A stretch of DNA of 64,000 nucleotides from JACPUW01 sp049115495 (GTDB lineage Bacteria; Bacteroidota; Bacteroidia; CAILMK01; JACPUW01): contig JAGDZV010000002.1 in NCBI GenBank assembly GCA_049115495.1, positions 649,269 to 713,268 of the forward strand, given 5' to 3'. Shown piece after piece: positions 1 to 9,488 of this stretch. The notes under the pieces were generated by a model. The model ran no database searches. It saw nothing but the letters and a program-made list of their open reading frames with translations, and was not told the DNA's origin. Positions within the stretch are counted from its first letter, which is position 1. Each line of letters starts with the position of its first letter. A program made the translations under genes and the position numbers.

Positions 1-1
1 A

Positions 2-2920
2 GGTGACCCACTGCCTAAAGGCCCTTTATACAGCAATTACATTGGGAAAAATATTCCCGGTAATTTACATGACAGTGAACTTTTTGCCTGTACTGTTCCG
101 CACACCGTTAATTTTATCAATAACAGCATAAAATATAGAAATTTCGAAGCGGTTGATAATTTTACACCTGGCTATCCTGATTCATGTGTAAATCCATCTT
201 ATCCTTGGGCATCTGATTCCATGAACTATTTCTGGGATTTTGGTGAAGGAAGTATAGATACGTCAACTGCAAGTAACCCAAATCAATTTTGTAGATTTTC
301 TACTGAGCGTTTACCCATACATACTTATGTAATTGCAGGTTGTTATAAGGTGAAAATGTGGGCTACTGACCCGGTTACGGGCTGCACATCTGACGACTCT
401 GTATATATTTCAGCACAATCGCCTAGTGCTGGTTGGGATACTGCCTATGATTCTATTAAAAACATGAATTATAGAACACAAAGAAAGTTAGAAGGTGGTA
501 AATATAGACGTGGTTTGATTGTTAAGGGGTTAGAATGCACTGATTACAAGCAAACCCCAGATATTTCGGAACTTTTACCATCGTGTCAATTAGAAAAATA
601 CTGGATTGTTTTTGATAGTGCCCAACAAACTACATTTTCAATTTGCAATGGCGATACCATACTCAAGCATAATTGGATAGAAAGCCAAAAAGTTCCGAGA
701 AATCAGGTGGTGTATAGATACTCAACTACTGGTTGGAAAACCGTAGGCATTGTAGTAAAAAACGGAAACTGTTTTGATACGGTTTGGTATCATAACTATA
801 AATATGTATACACTGCAAATGCTTTTTCAAATGTTTCTAATTATCATTTTTGTGTTGACGATACCATTATATCTCAACTTGTAGATACCTTACAAGAAGG
901 AATAAAATATGCTTGGTTTAAGTATGAGTTTAGAACCAATATAAGTGATGATTGGCAAGAAATGGGCTTTGATACGCTTGAGTATTTACGCTATAATGAT
1001 AATGGCCAAATTAGAAAAATAACATCAACCATGCACAATTCAGTGTCAGGAGTTGAAGATGATACAACTTATAATAATCTGGCAGAAAAGAGTTATTTTA
1101 AATTCTCAAAACCAGGGGTTTATAAAGTTACTTCAACTGTATTGCATCGCTTTGGTTGCGAGTATATTGATGAAACAGAAGTAGCGGTTGGTCACAGAGC
1201 CAAATTTGCAGCTGAGCATGAAACCGTTTGCATTGGCGACTCATTGCAGTTTATAGATACAGTGCAATACTATAAGTCATTTCTGGCTTCAGGCAACCCA
1301 GAGGGAATTGATTCTATATTGTATTGGAACGATCCTATTGGAAAACGTAGAGGGATAAAACCACGTTTTGCCGAACAAATTAGATGGGATTTTGATAATG
1401 ATGGCATTTTTGATGCCTACGGTTCTAACCCTAAATGGGTGTATAAGCAACCGGGAATATACACAGTGCTTATTCAAACGCGCGACTCAATGAACTGTAA
1501 CTGGCTTACTACTATAAAGAAAAATTATATCAAAGTGGTGAGCGTAAATGCAAAATTTAAAGTTGCGAATAATGATTCGGTACGATTTTGTGCACCACAG
1601 TTATTTGTTTTTAAAGACGAGTCAAAAATTTTGGATGGGGCAGAAGGTAAAGAGGGGTATGACAATATACAGTACTGGGAGTGGGACTGGGGCAATGGTC
1701 AAAAGGCACTTAGATCAAATCTTGATAATGGTACAGTTGGCCATTTGTATAAACACAATGGTATATATACCATTAAATTAAAAACCTTTTTAAGTACCCA
1801 TTTTATTACAGATGGAAAAGGATGTGTTGATAGCTCCAAAATCAGGGTTTTTATTGAAGGGCCGCTGCCAAAATTTAGTCTAGTAGGTGACTCGGTGGGT
1901 TGTGTTCCATTTAAAACAACTGTTAAGGATACTTCACAAAAAACTACGGTATGGGAGTGGCATTTGGGTGATGGTCGTACCAAACCTTCTTATGGTGAAA
2001 AACTTGTGGACCTAACGTATAATAAGCCGGGTATTTATTGCATTAGCCTTTTTGCTGGCGATAGTATTGTTGACTTTAGCGGCAAAAAGCTGTTTTGTGT
2101 AGATGACTATCCATATCGCGAATGTGATATTAAGGTAAGGGTATTGCCTAAAAATGAAATTTCACTAAAGCATGATTCGTTGCTTTGCATTAATGAATTA
2201 GGGGCATTCGATTTTTCTGAAAGCCATAATTCTTACAAAAATTTTGAAGTTTATTTTGGTGATAAAAGTGATACAATTGCTACAAATGATAAAGTGGTAA
2301 ATTATGGTTACGATTCTCTGGCTAACTATAATTTGTTTTATACAGGCAGCGGAGCAAGGTGTCCTGATACGGCATATTCAAACGTTGGGGTAATTGGAAT
2401 TAAGGCTGATTTTGATTTGGACTCTTCAAGGCTTGATACACCTAAATTTTGGTTTAAGAATCAGAGCCTATCAGGAGTTGATTTTGAATGGACCTTTGAC
2501 GATAAGGTGGTAATAACAAATGACCTTGATGACGTGGTTCATGAATTTGATAGCCCAGGAACAAAGCAGATATGTTTAATTGCAAAAAATGAAAAGGGCT
2601 GTGCTGATACCTTATGTAAATGGCTTCAAATAGAAACTAACATTTGGATTCCAAATGTAATGACATTAAATAACGATGGCTTCAACGACCGATTTAAAAT
2701 ACTAATTAAAGGACATACACAATACAATTTATTGGTATACAACCGTTGGGGCGAGCTTGTTTTTGAAAGTACTGAATTCGATTATTTATGGAACGGAAGA
2801 AAATTCAATACCAAAGAAGAATGCCTTTCGGGTACCTATTTTTACCTATTAAAATATCAATTAATAGGTGAAGAACCCAAAAGGCGTACTGGCTCAATAA
2901 CATTAATTAGAGCAAATTAA
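2..2920 (+). CDS. PKD-repeat surface protein with gliding-motility CHU_C C-terminus (5' end outside window)
   Basis: The frame is open from base 2, so the start lies before the window; the ATG at 221 is internal. At least five PKD-like modules are visible, each with a W-x-F/W-x-(D/G) core followed by a P-G-x-Y/K strand: YFWDFGEGS near 221, WDFDNDGIFDAYG near 1385, WEWDWGNG near 1680, WEWHLGDG near 1950 and FEWTFDD near 2485. The last about 90 residues form the CHU_C/gliding-motility-associated domain (PNVMTLNNDGFND, then VYNRWGELVFES and a GTYFYLLKY strand), the type B-like T9SS export signal. It is probably a cell-surface or secreted adhesin. It converges on the carbonic anhydrase gene with only 13 bp between stops. 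Confidence 0.9.
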   Translation, partial: GDPLPKGPLYSNYIGKNIPGNLHDSELFACTVPHTVNFINNSIKYRNFEAVDNFTPGYPDSCVNPSYPWASDSMNYFWDFGEGSIDTSTASNPNQFCRFSTERLPIHTYVIAGCYKVKMWATDPVTGCTSDDSVYISAQSPSAGWDTAYDSIKNMNYRTQRKLEGGKYRRGLIVKGLECTDYKQTPDISELLPSCQLEKYWIVFDSAQQTTFSICNGDTILKHNWIESQKVPRNQVVYRYSTTGWKTVGIVVKNGNCFDTVWYHNYKYVYTANAFSNVSNYHFCVDDTIISQLVDTLQEGIKYAWFKYEFRTNISDDWQEMGFDTLEYLRYNDNGQIRKITSTMHNSVSGVEDDTTYNNLAEKSYFKFSKPGVYKVTSTVLHRFGCEYIDETEVAVGHRAKFAAEHETVCIGDSLQFIDTVQYYKSFLASGNPEGIDSILYWNDPIGKRRGIKPRFAEQIRWDFDNDGIFDAYGSNPKWVYKQPGIYTVLIQTRDSMNCNWLTTIKKNYIKVVSVNAKFKVANNDSVRFCAPQLFVFKDESKILDGAEGKEGYDNIQYWEWDWGNGQKALRSNLDNGTVGHLYKHNGIYTIKLKTFLSTHFITDGKGCVDSSKIRVFIEGPLPKFSLVGDSVGCVPFKTTVKDTSQKTTVWEWHLGDGRTKPSYGEKLVDLTYNKPGIYCISLFAGDSIVDFSGKKLFCVDDYPYRECDIKVRVLPKNEISLKHDSLLCINELGAFDFSESHNSYKNFEVYFGDKSDTIATNDKVVNYGYDSLANYNLFYTGSGARCPDTAYSNVGVIGIKADFDLDSSRLDTPKFWFKNQSLSGVDFEWTFDDKVVITNDLDDVVHEFDSPGTKQICLIAKNEKGCADTLCKWLQIETNIWIPNVMTLNNDGFNDRFKILIKGHTQYNLLVYNRWGELVFESTEFDYLWNGRKFNTKEECLSGTYFYLLKYQLIGEEPKRRTGSITLIRAN

Positions 2921-2933
2921 TTTCTCTGCAATT

Positions 2934-3593
2934 TTACTCGCTGGCGCCTGACCAAAGACTTTCTCCGCTGAACTTATAAATAGGTTCAATTGAATCGGCA
3001 TAGGTATCTAACGAAACGATTTCGTGCAGAAGTCCATTATTTAAGCCATAAACCCAGCCATGTATAGTGGGTCTTTTGCGCTTACTCCAAGCTTTTTGTA
3101 CAATGGCAGTTCTTGCCAATTCATGACACTGCTCAATAACATTTAATTCAACAAGCCTATCGGCTCTTTTATTTTCGTCTTCAATGGCATCAAGTTCATC
3201 TTGATTTAAGCGATAAACATCTTGTACGCGTCTTATCCATTTATTTATAAGACCAAGATACATTGGGCTCATAGATGCTTTAACCCCGCCACAGCCGTAA
3301 TGGCCGCAAACAATGATATGCTCAACTTCAAGCACTTCAACTGAGTATTGCAAAACACTCAATAAGTTTAAGTCAGTTGTAACAACTAGGTTGGCTACAT
3401 TTCGGTGTACAAATATTTCACCTACATCAGTACCTGTAATTTCATTTACAGGAACTCTACTATCAGAGCATCCAATCCATAAAAAGTCAGGGCTTTGACC
3501 TTTAGAGGAATTCTTGAAAAAATCAGCATCATGGGTAAGCTTTTCTTCGCTCCAAGCTCTATTCTGTAGTAATAATTTTTCGTAAGCGTTCAT
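2934..3593 (-). CDS. can: Beta-class carbonic anhydrase
   Basis: The enzyme interconverts CO2 and bicarbonate in the cytoplasm. The zinc ligands of the beta class are all visible: Cys42-x-Asp44-x-Arg46 in GCSDSR, and His98 and Cys101 in CGHYGCGG. These positions match the E. coli Can numbering, and 219 aa is the normal length. The ATG at 3593 lies 1 bp after the stop of the upstream SulP gene, so the two are almost certainly cotranscribed and may be translationally coupled. The pairing suggests that the anhydrase hydrates or releases the bicarbonate carried by the transporter. Product identity is very secure; the link to bicarbonate is inference from context. Confidence 0.97.
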   Translation of the reverse strand: MNAYEKLLLQNRAWSEEKLTHDADFFKNSSKGQSPDFLWIGCSDSRVPVNEITGTDVGEIFVHRNVANLVVTTDLNLLSVLQYSVEVLEVEHIIVCGHYGCGGVKASMSPMYLGLINKWIRRVQDVYRLNQDELDAIEDENKRADRLVELNVIEQCHELARTAIVQKAWSKRKRPTIHGWVYGLNNGLLHEIVSLDTYADSIEPIYKFSGESLWSGASE

Positions 3594-3594
3594 T

Positions 3595-5130
3595 CTATTT
3601 TTTTAATTCTAATCCGTCACATTTTACAGTTATGCCCTTTTCAGGAGCACTTACAAGTACAAAGTCTCTTAGTGTTTCTTCTATATCATGATCAATAAAT
3701 TGACCTTTGTCTGCCTTAATTAATACATTACAGTTCTTAGGCAATTTTGATAAGGCATCTAATAAAAGGGCTTTGTTAAGAAACGAGACATCTTTCTTAA
3801 GCCTTACTAAATAATTGTCTTTGTTTTTTGTGATTTTAATGGCTGCATGAAAATTGGTTTTCATAACAAAAAGAAGCCCAACTACCATTCCTATGCCTAT
3901 ACCCACTAAAAGGTTAGTAAACAAAATGGCCAAAACGGTAATTACAAATGGTAAAAACTGACTTAACCCATTCTTATACATTGTTTTGTATAGGCTAGGC
4001 TTGGTTAATTTATAACCTACAAATAAGAGTACAGCGGCCAAAGCACTTAATGGAATAAGGTTTAAAATTTTAGGAATAATAAGTATTAAAATAAAAAGTA
4101 AAATACCGTGTAAAATAGCTGAAACCTTAGTTTTTGCACCAGATGCTGCATTGGCACTACTTCTAACAATTACGGCTGTCACCGGCAATCCACCTAATAA
4201 ACCACTTACTGTATTTCCTATTCCTTGTGCTCTTAATTCTCTACTTGCTGGTGTAACCCTTTTTTGGGGGTCAAGTTTATCGGCTGCTTCAATACTCAAA
4301 AGTGTTTCTATACTTGCTACCAAAGCAATGGTAACGGCAGTTATCCAAAATGTTTGAGTTGTTATGCCACTAAAGTCAGGAATTTTAAAGAGCTGCGTAA
4401 ATTCATTAAAACTCTTGGTAACGGGAATTCTAACTAGATGATTACCAGATAGGTAAAGTTCTGGGAAGGCCACTTTATACAATTCATTTAGAAGAATACC
4501 TGCAACCACGGCAATTAATGCCCCTGGTACATATTTCGTGATTTTATACCTCTTAATGCTTTTGGTTTCGTAAATCAATATGATTGACAGGGAAACAATT
4601 GTTATAATAATTGCACCTATTGAAGGGTGTAAAAAAGCTTTTATAATCTCTGTAAAGGTGTTTTCATTATCTGGCTGAAAAAAGCTCTCATCACCTTCAA
4701 AATCAGCATCAAAACCAAGGCCATGTGGTATTTGCTTTAAAATTAGAATTAACCCAATTCCAGCGAGCATACCTTTAATTACTGATGTTGGAAAGTAATA
4801 GCCAATTACCCCCGCTCTAAGCGCTCCAAGAATAAACTGCAGAACACCAGCCATTACCACCGCACCAAGAAAAAGCTGAAAACTTCCCATTTCTTCAATT
4901 GAACTCAATACAATTGATGTAAGACCCGCGGCAGGTCCACTAACAGAAATGTGCGATCCTGAGATTGAACCTACCACAATACCGCCAACAATACCTGCAA
5001 TTAAGCCTGATAAGGGCGGAGCGCCAGACGCAACGGCTATACCAAGGCAAAGCGGTAGCGCTACTAAAAACACTACTAAAGCTGATGGTAGATCATCGCT
5101 AAGATTTGATCCAAAGTACTTTTTAAACAT
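3595..5130 (-). CDS. SulP-family anion permease, probably bicarbonate transporter
   Basis: A 511-residue inner-membrane protein with the SulP plan. The N-terminal SLC26 region (DLPSALVVFLVALPLCLGIA, then ISVSGPAAGLT) leads into about 10-12 hydrophobic segments. A C-terminal STAS-like domain (about residues 430-508) contains the LLDALSKLP and VLIKADKGQFID strands. SulP proteins carry sulfate, bicarbonate or dicarboxylates. The carbonic anhydrase gene 1 bp downstream favours bicarbonate, as in BicA-type systems, but substrate cannot be read from the sequence. It diverges from the histidine kinase gene over a 190-bp spacer. Confidence 0.92.
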   Translation of the reverse strand: MFKKYFGSNLSDDLPSALVVFLVALPLCLGIAVASGAPPLSGLIAGIVGGIVVGSISGSHISVSGPAAGLTSIVLSSIEEMGSFQLFLGAVVMAGVLQFILGALRAGVIGYYFPTSVIKGMLAGIGLILILKQIPHGLGFDADFEGDESFFQPDNENTFTEIIKAFLHPSIGAIIITIVSLSIILIYETKSIKRYKITKYVPGALIAVVAGILLNELYKVAFPELYLSGNHLVRIPVTKSFNEFTQLFKIPDFSGITTQTFWITAVTIALVASIETLLSIEAADKLDPQKRVTPASRELRAQGIGNTVSGLLGGLPVTAVIVRSSANAASGAKTKVSAILHGILLFILILIIPKILNLIPLSALAAVLLFVGYKLTKPSLYKTMYKNGLSQFLPFVITVLAILFTNLLVGIGIGMVVGLLFVMKTNFHAAIKITKNKDNYLVRLKKDVSFLNKALLLDALSKLPKNCNVLIKADKGQFIDHDIEETLRDFVLVSAPEKGITVKCDGLELKK

Positions 5131-5320
5131 TTCTAATTACCGTTCAACTATCAAATTAAACACAATGTATCGGCGAATTCGAATAAGTATGTAATTTTTT
5201 GAAGTTATTCTAAACTTTTAGTAAGCTCAATTGTATTGCGCAATCGATTAATCATAGACCAATGCGACATTACTGGATATCTAACTCTATTATTTTCGAC
5301 AAAAAATTACACGGGATTAT
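5131..5320. promoter_or_regulatory. Divergent intergenic region with short palindromes
   Basis: This 190-bp AT-rich spacer separates the divergent SulP and histidine kinase genes, so it must hold both promoters. A perfect 10-bp palindrome, ATTGCGCAAT, lies at 5235-5244, and CGAATTCG near 5174 is another short palindrome. No clear Bacteroidota TTG/TAnnTTTG promoter pair was found. Operator function is only a possibility. Confidence 0.35.
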
Positions 5321-7027
5321 ATGCGTTTATGGTTTTTGTTCTTTCTTGTAATTTGGCAAAATGCTGCTTTTGCTCAAAAAACAGAAAGGCATCTTTTGGC
5401 CGATAGCCTGCACAAACAAGCGGTGAAACTTTCAATTGATGGAGAAAGGGATACTGCACTCGTTGTAATTGAAAGTGCATTACAGCTAATTAAAGAGGTA
5501 GGTATCCCCAAATTTTATATTCAAATGGTGAGTGATAAAATCGAAATACAAAGAGGGCTTACCGATCTTGAAGGCGCGCTTAAAACCATTGAATCCGCCG
5601 ACTCAATGGTTTTAAATTCAGATAAAACTCCATACAGTGCCGATTATTATTCAAGAAAAGCAGCAACCTTGTACGAATTAAAAGATAAAGAAGGGGCTCT
5701 TGAAGCCATTGCAAACTCAAGAGAGATTTCTATTGCTTTTAATGATTCGCTGAATAGGCAAAGAAACCTTACTGTTGAAGGAGCTATTTATCGTGATTTG
5801 GGAAGGCTCGCAAAGGCCGCTAGAGTTTTAAAGCAGTTAAGATTCTATGCTATGAGAGATAAACGAAATGATCATCTTTCAATGAGTCATTTTAATTTAA
5901 CACAAGTCTATTTGGATTTACAAATGCCCGACAGTGCGCTGATTTTTATAAATGAATTTTTTTCAATTGACCATAGCGTTGCTGGCCTTCACATAGAAGA
6001 ACTGATGGTAGACTACAAAGCAAGAGCATATAGATTAAAAAATGATTATAAAAAAGCGGATGAAGCCATGGCTCAACTCATGAACATGAGAATGAAAAGA
6101 ATGGATGAATTGGAAAGTAAAAAAGTTGAAGAAGCTAATATTAGAACTAGAAATGAAGTAATGAGGTATAAAAATTTAACATTAAAAACTGAAAAGAAAA
6201 ATACCGAGCTAAAATCACAAAGAAATAGAGTATTCTTTTGGTCATTAACCTTGTTTCTTTTGCTATTGACAATTGGAGCGGTTTACAGACAAAGAAACAT
6301 TAAGAAAGCACACGATTTTCAGCAGAATATAAATAAGGAGTTAAGCAACTCAGTTGAGTTTAAAAATAAACTACTTTCTATTTTGGCTCATGATATTAGA
6401 AATCCAATAAATAGTTTGAGTGGATTAATTTCATTGTTTAAAGATGATACGCTTGACGAAAAAGAGTTTAAAGCACTTACCCAAAAATTAGAAGGTACCA
6501 CCAGGAATGTTTCATTGCTGATTGAGAATATTCTTAATTGGATTAAGGCTCAGGGTTCTGGTTTTGATGTTCGATTAAGTGAATTCTCTTTAAATGAGCT
6601 AGTTTTAGAAGTTGAAAAACAAAATAGCGCCCAATTAACCGAAAAGGGAATTGGCGTTGTAAAGTCTTTTGATAGCACACTGGGATTTATAAAAAGCGAC
6701 TACAACATAGTTTCTCTCATTGTTAGAAACGTTATGGCTAATGCTATAAAGTTTTCAAATAAAAATGAAATAATTGAAGTGAAGTATGAAAATACAGTTG
6801 ATTGGCACAAAATCATAGTTAGCGATAATGGAATTGGAATGTCTCAAGAGCAAGTAACAAACCTATTTGGTTCAAAAAAGAGTGCATTAGGAACAAATAA
6901 AGAAACAGGAACCGGTCTTGGATTAAACCTATGCCAAGATTTGGTTAATGAACTGCGCGGAAAAATTGACGTAAAGTCAGTATTAGGAAAAGGAACCTCA
7001 ATATTTATATGCTTACCAATTAACTGA
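5321..7027 (+). CDS. TPR-fused sensor histidine kinase
   Basis: This is a 568-residue sensor kinase with no receiver gene beside it. A signal peptide ends near AFAQ (about residue 19). The periplasmic part is a run of TPR-like helices to about residue 280. One membrane segment follows at about 304-322, then a HisKA domain with phospho-acceptor His357 in LAHDIRNP. The HATPase domain has the N box (NVMANAIKFSN), G1 box (DNGIGM) and G2 box (GTGLGLNL). Such TPR kinases are common in Bacteroidota; ligands are unknown. Its last 8 bp overlap the convergent DUF6122 gene. The partner response regulator must be encoded elsewhere. Confidence 0.93.
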   Translation: MRLWFLFFLVIWQNAAFAQKTERHLLADSLHKQAVKLSIDGERDTALVVIESALQLIKEVGIPKFYIQMVSDKIEIQRGLTDLEGALKTIESADSMVLNSDKTPYSADYYSRKAATLYELKDKEGALEAIANSREISIAFNDSLNRQRNLTVEGAIYRDLGRLAKAARVLKQLRFYAMRDKRNDHLSMSHFNLTQVYLDLQMPDSALIFINEFFSIDHSVAGLHIEELMVDYKARAYRLKNDYKKADEAMAQLMNMRMKRMDELESKKVEEANIRTRNEVMRYKNLTLKTEKKNTELKSQRNRVFFWSLTLFLLLLTIGAVYRQRNIKKAHDFQQNINKELSNSVEFKNKLLSILAHDIRNPINSLSGLISLFKDDTLDEKEFKALTQKLEGTTRNVSLLIENILNWIKAQGSGFDVRLSEFSLNELVLEVEKQNSAQLTEKGIGVVKSFDSTLGFIKSDYNIVSLIVRNVMANAIKFSNKNEIIEVKYENTVDWHKIIVSDNGIGMSQEQVTNLFGSKKSALGTNKETGTGLGLNLCQDLVNELRGKIDVKSVLGKGTSIFICLPIN

Positions 7028-7337
7028 TGTTGTGCAATAAACAATCGAGCAGGTCGGTTAGCATGTGGAATAACAAACCCACGGCAACTATTCTAGTAGC
7101 CTTTTTAAAGAGCATAAAAAAGTAAACTAAAATGGCATATAAAGAATGAAGCGGATGAAACCCTATACTACAACGGTTGGGATCAAAAATTGGGTCTGCT
7201 AGTAAATGGTCAAGGTCAACCAACATTGTTGCTATCATAATTAACCATGCCTTTTTCCATTGCTTATTAAAAAAAATGTAAGACAGTAAGCCAGGCGCTA
7301 AAAAATGAAGACCATAATGGATTAAAGGTTGAATCAT
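7020..7337 (-). CDS. DUF6122 small membrane protein
   Basis: A 105-residue integral membrane protein with about three hydrophobic segments. It has a histidine/aspartate pattern: HYGLHFLAPG at the N-terminus, DLDHLLADP and FDPNRCSIGFHPLH in the middle, and HMLTDLLDC near the end. The arrangement resembles membrane-bound metal-dependent hydrolases of the YdjM type, and I recognise it as DUF6122. The biochemical role is unknown; metal binding is inferred from the conserved His/Asp. Its 3' end overlaps the histidine kinase gene by 8 bp on the other strand. It is the last member of a minus-strand run of closely spaced genes. Confidence 0.8.
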   Translation of the reverse strand: MIQPLIHYGLHFLAPGLLSYIFFNKQWKKAWLIMIATMLVDLDHLLADPIFDPNRCSIGFHPLHSLYAILVYFFMLFKKATRIVAVGLLFHMLTDLLDCLLHNIS

Positions 7338-7346
7338 TTCGCAAAA

Positions 7347-7967
7347 TTACCTTCCATTCCAACCTTTTCCTGCAAAAATTAGCGGCTTCATTTTTTCAAT
7401 TCGTCTGAGTTTAGCAGCGGCACTTTTGGGTTGGGAAAAGTGAATTAAGTAGCCTCGTTGTCTTCCGGGGGTTAAGGCTTCAAAAGCTTTTTTATATTCG
7501 GGCTCAAATCCAAACCTATCAAGTAGTTCTTGCGGAAAAGGAGGTAATTCTTTTTTGTATTCAATTTTGGCTCCTGATTTTTCAATTTCAATGGCTTCAA
7601 GTATGTAGGCTTTAATGATATCTTCTCGATTTTCAATTTCGCTAATACTCGTAAACTGTAATCTTCTGCCGGCTTGAGAGTTTTCACCAGGAGTTTTTAA
7701 AAGTTTATTATCATCTTTAAGCAATGCGCCTTTGAAAAACTCAATTGATGCAAAATGTTTAAACGCAGCAATAATAAGTACATTTTTACCATTACTGGTA
7801 TACGTAGGTACACTCCATTTAAATGTTTCTGTAAGCCCACAATTATTTGCGATTTCTCTTAACCTAACCAATTCTTTAGGCCATTTATGTACCTTGCAAT
7901 TGGGCGTAGCACCCAATTCACAACGCATGCAGCCTTCAACCAAATAGTTGTCTACTTGCGCATTCAT
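7347..7967 (-). CDS. YdeI/OmpD-associated family protein with DUF1801 domain
   Basis: A cytoplasmic protein of 206 residues. The N-terminal two thirds look like a DUF1801 fold (FKWSVPTYTSNGKNVLIIAA, then FFKGALL and GRRLQFTSISEI). The C-terminal about 60 residues are the YdeI bacteriocin-protection-like region: a helix with LDRFGFEPEYKKAFEALTPGR, then a basic tail with SAAAKLRRIEKMKP. Members are linked in the literature to stress or antimicrobial peptide tolerance, but no reaction is known. Four cysteines near the N-terminus (EGCMRCELG and PNCKVH) are worth noting. It lies 9 bp upstream of the DUF6122 gene in the same run. Confidence 0.8.
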   Translation of the reverse strand: MNAQVDNYLVEGCMRCELGATPNCKVHKWPKELVRLREIANNCGLTETFKWSVPTYTSNGKNVLIIAAFKHFASIEFFKGALLKDDNKLLKTPGENSQAGRRLQFTSISEIENREDIIKAYILEAIEIEKSGAKIEYKKELPPFPQELLDRFGFEPEYKKAFEALTPGRQRGYLIHFSQPKSAAAKLRRIEKMKPLIFAGKGWNGR

Positions 7968-7977
7968 TAAATCATAT

Positions 7978-8343
7978 TTATTTATCTAGCCAATCTTTGG
8001 CTTGCTTAATATTATCAGTTACCATAATTCTTAAGCCTCGGTTGCTGGCCACAGTCTCATAAAACTTACCATCTTGTAAATACCTTCTATTGCAAATAAT
8101 GGCAATTTTGCTAATACCCTGACCAAGTTTTGCAGCAGCTTCACCCAATGAGTAGGTATCAATTGTATCAAGCTCATATGTCAAAGCCCTTTCATCGCAT
8201 AAAACTGTTTTACTCTGGTTTTCTATGGCGGCTTTTAAAATTTGCATGCCATAGGCTTGTACTTCTTCTAAAGAGTCATCATTGCCTGTAGTTTCAACAA
8301 TAAGCCTATCTCGTTTTTTTGAAATTTTATAGCTAATTGGCAT
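7978..8343 (-). CDS. STAS/SpoIIAA-like hypothetical protein
   Basis: A 121-residue soluble protein. Alternating strands and helices (RLIVETTGND, then a helix, then SKTVLCDER, then SKIAIICNRRYLQDGKFYETVASNRGLRIMVTD in outline) match the small SpoIIAA-like/STAS fold often seen in Bacteroidota as a DUF. No catalytic residues are evident. It may be a regulatory or anti-anti-sigma-like protein, but no sigma or kinase partner is nearby. It lies 10 bp upstream of the YdeI-like gene in the same orientation. The functional call is weak; the gene itself looks real. Confidence 0.6.
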   Translation of the reverse strand: MPISYKISKKRDRLIVETTGNDDSLEEVQAYGMQILKAAIENQSKTVLCDERALTYELDTIDTYSLGEAAAKLGQGISKIAIICNRRYLQDGKFYETVASNRGLRIMVTDNIKQAKDWLDK

Positions 8344-8405
8344 TAGATTTCCTTTTGAAATGACGGCAAATGTCAGAAAAAGGGCCTTTTTGAAGTCAGT
8401 TTTGT

Positions 8406-9488
8406 TTAGTTTTCGTTAAAACCTCTTAGGTCTATAAACCTGAAATTATCAGAACCATTCGGAAACTCAAAAAGGTTTTTTATGTTACCAAGATCAATGA
8501 AGAAATCAGACTTTGCTGATGAATAAATAAGAAATTCATAACCGTCACTTTTAATTTGAATTAAATCAAATTGAAAATCTTGATTTCTCATAAACTCAAC
8601 ACTTTGATTTTGTTTATTAAAAACGGCAAAAGAACCTTTACCTACGTAGCCCACAAGGTCAAAACTAAAGGTGTAATTGCCATTAATTCTACTTTCAATA
8701 AAAACAGTTCCATTCTCATTCATTGAGTCTAAGTTCTCAAACAAGAGTGGTGCTTCTTTTTGATTCACGTTCATGTATCCAATGGTGCTATCTCGATTTT
8801 CAATCCAATCTCTAATATTTTCAATTCCATTGGGTAAAGGCAATGAATAATAGTGAAATCCCTTTTCAGGATAATCTAAAACACTGAAACCAGGTGCATC
8901 ACACTTATTGTCATCAGTAATTATGTTTCTTTCATGTTTCCAACTTTTTTCATAATACCAAGTGTTTACGGTGTAATTTGAATTTATAGAACCTGTTTGA
9001 GCCATTAAAATTGAAAGCAAGGAGTCTTTGCCATAAATTGGATTACAGTAAGTTGCTAGTTCAAGTCTGTTGTTTTCATGATCAAACCATATTCTTTGGG
9101 TGAAATTAGATATATGTCTAGGGATTTTGGCAATTAGCTCAGCTTGCCCTATTGGAAAACCTTTCATCATTAAAGAATCGCCACTTTTATAGTAAATGGC
9201 ATTTAAGTCTTTATTGAAAAAAAGGTTGTCTAATGTGATTTGCTTATTAATGTCAAAAACTGCCTGCTTTATTTGCTTTTTAGCTTTGGTGTCATAACTC
9301 CATAAGGTGTATTTGCCCTTTGTTTTTTGCGTAAAAAGTAGGGTGTGGCCAAATACAGTTTTTGAAGAGTCTTCCTTTCTCAAAACTTCTAATTGCTCTT
9401 GAGTTTTTTCTGCATCTGTTTTTGATTGATTGCAGCTGCTAATTATTACAACTGAAAAAACAAAAAAGCTACTTTTTACCCAATTCAT
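8406..9488 (-). CDS. Uncharacterised lipoprotein next to GH53 enzyme
   Basis: I do not recognise this 360-residue protein. I use the ATG at 9488 because it gives a clean lipoprotein signal, FSVVIISSC followed by NQSK; an upstream in-frame ATG at 9554 would add an unlikely leader inside the GH53 gene. The mature part is beta-rich and has no obvious repeats. The start overlaps the 3' end of the GH53 gene by 20 bp, so translation is probably coupled. The lipobox and the partner suggest an outer-membrane surface protein acting with the galactanase, perhaps in glycan binding; that is inference. Confidence 0.7.
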   Translation of the reverse strand: MNWVKSSFFVFSVVIISSCNQSKTDAEKTQEQLEVLRKEDSSKTVFGHTLLFTQKTKGKYTLWSYDTKAKKQIKQAVFDINKQITLDNLFFNKDLNAIYYKSGDSLMMKGFPIGQAELIAKIPRHISNFTQRIWFDHENNRLELATYCNPIYGKDSLLSILMAQTGSINSNYTVNTWYYEKSWKHERNIITDDNKCDAPGFSVLDYPEKGFHYYSLPLPNGIENIRDWIENRDSTIGYMNVNQKEAPLLFENLDSMNENGTVFIESRINGNYTFSFDLVGYVGKGSFAVFNKQNQSVEFMRNQDFQFDLIQIKSDGYEFLIYSSAKSDFFIDLGNIKNLFEFPNGSDNFRFIDLRGFNEN

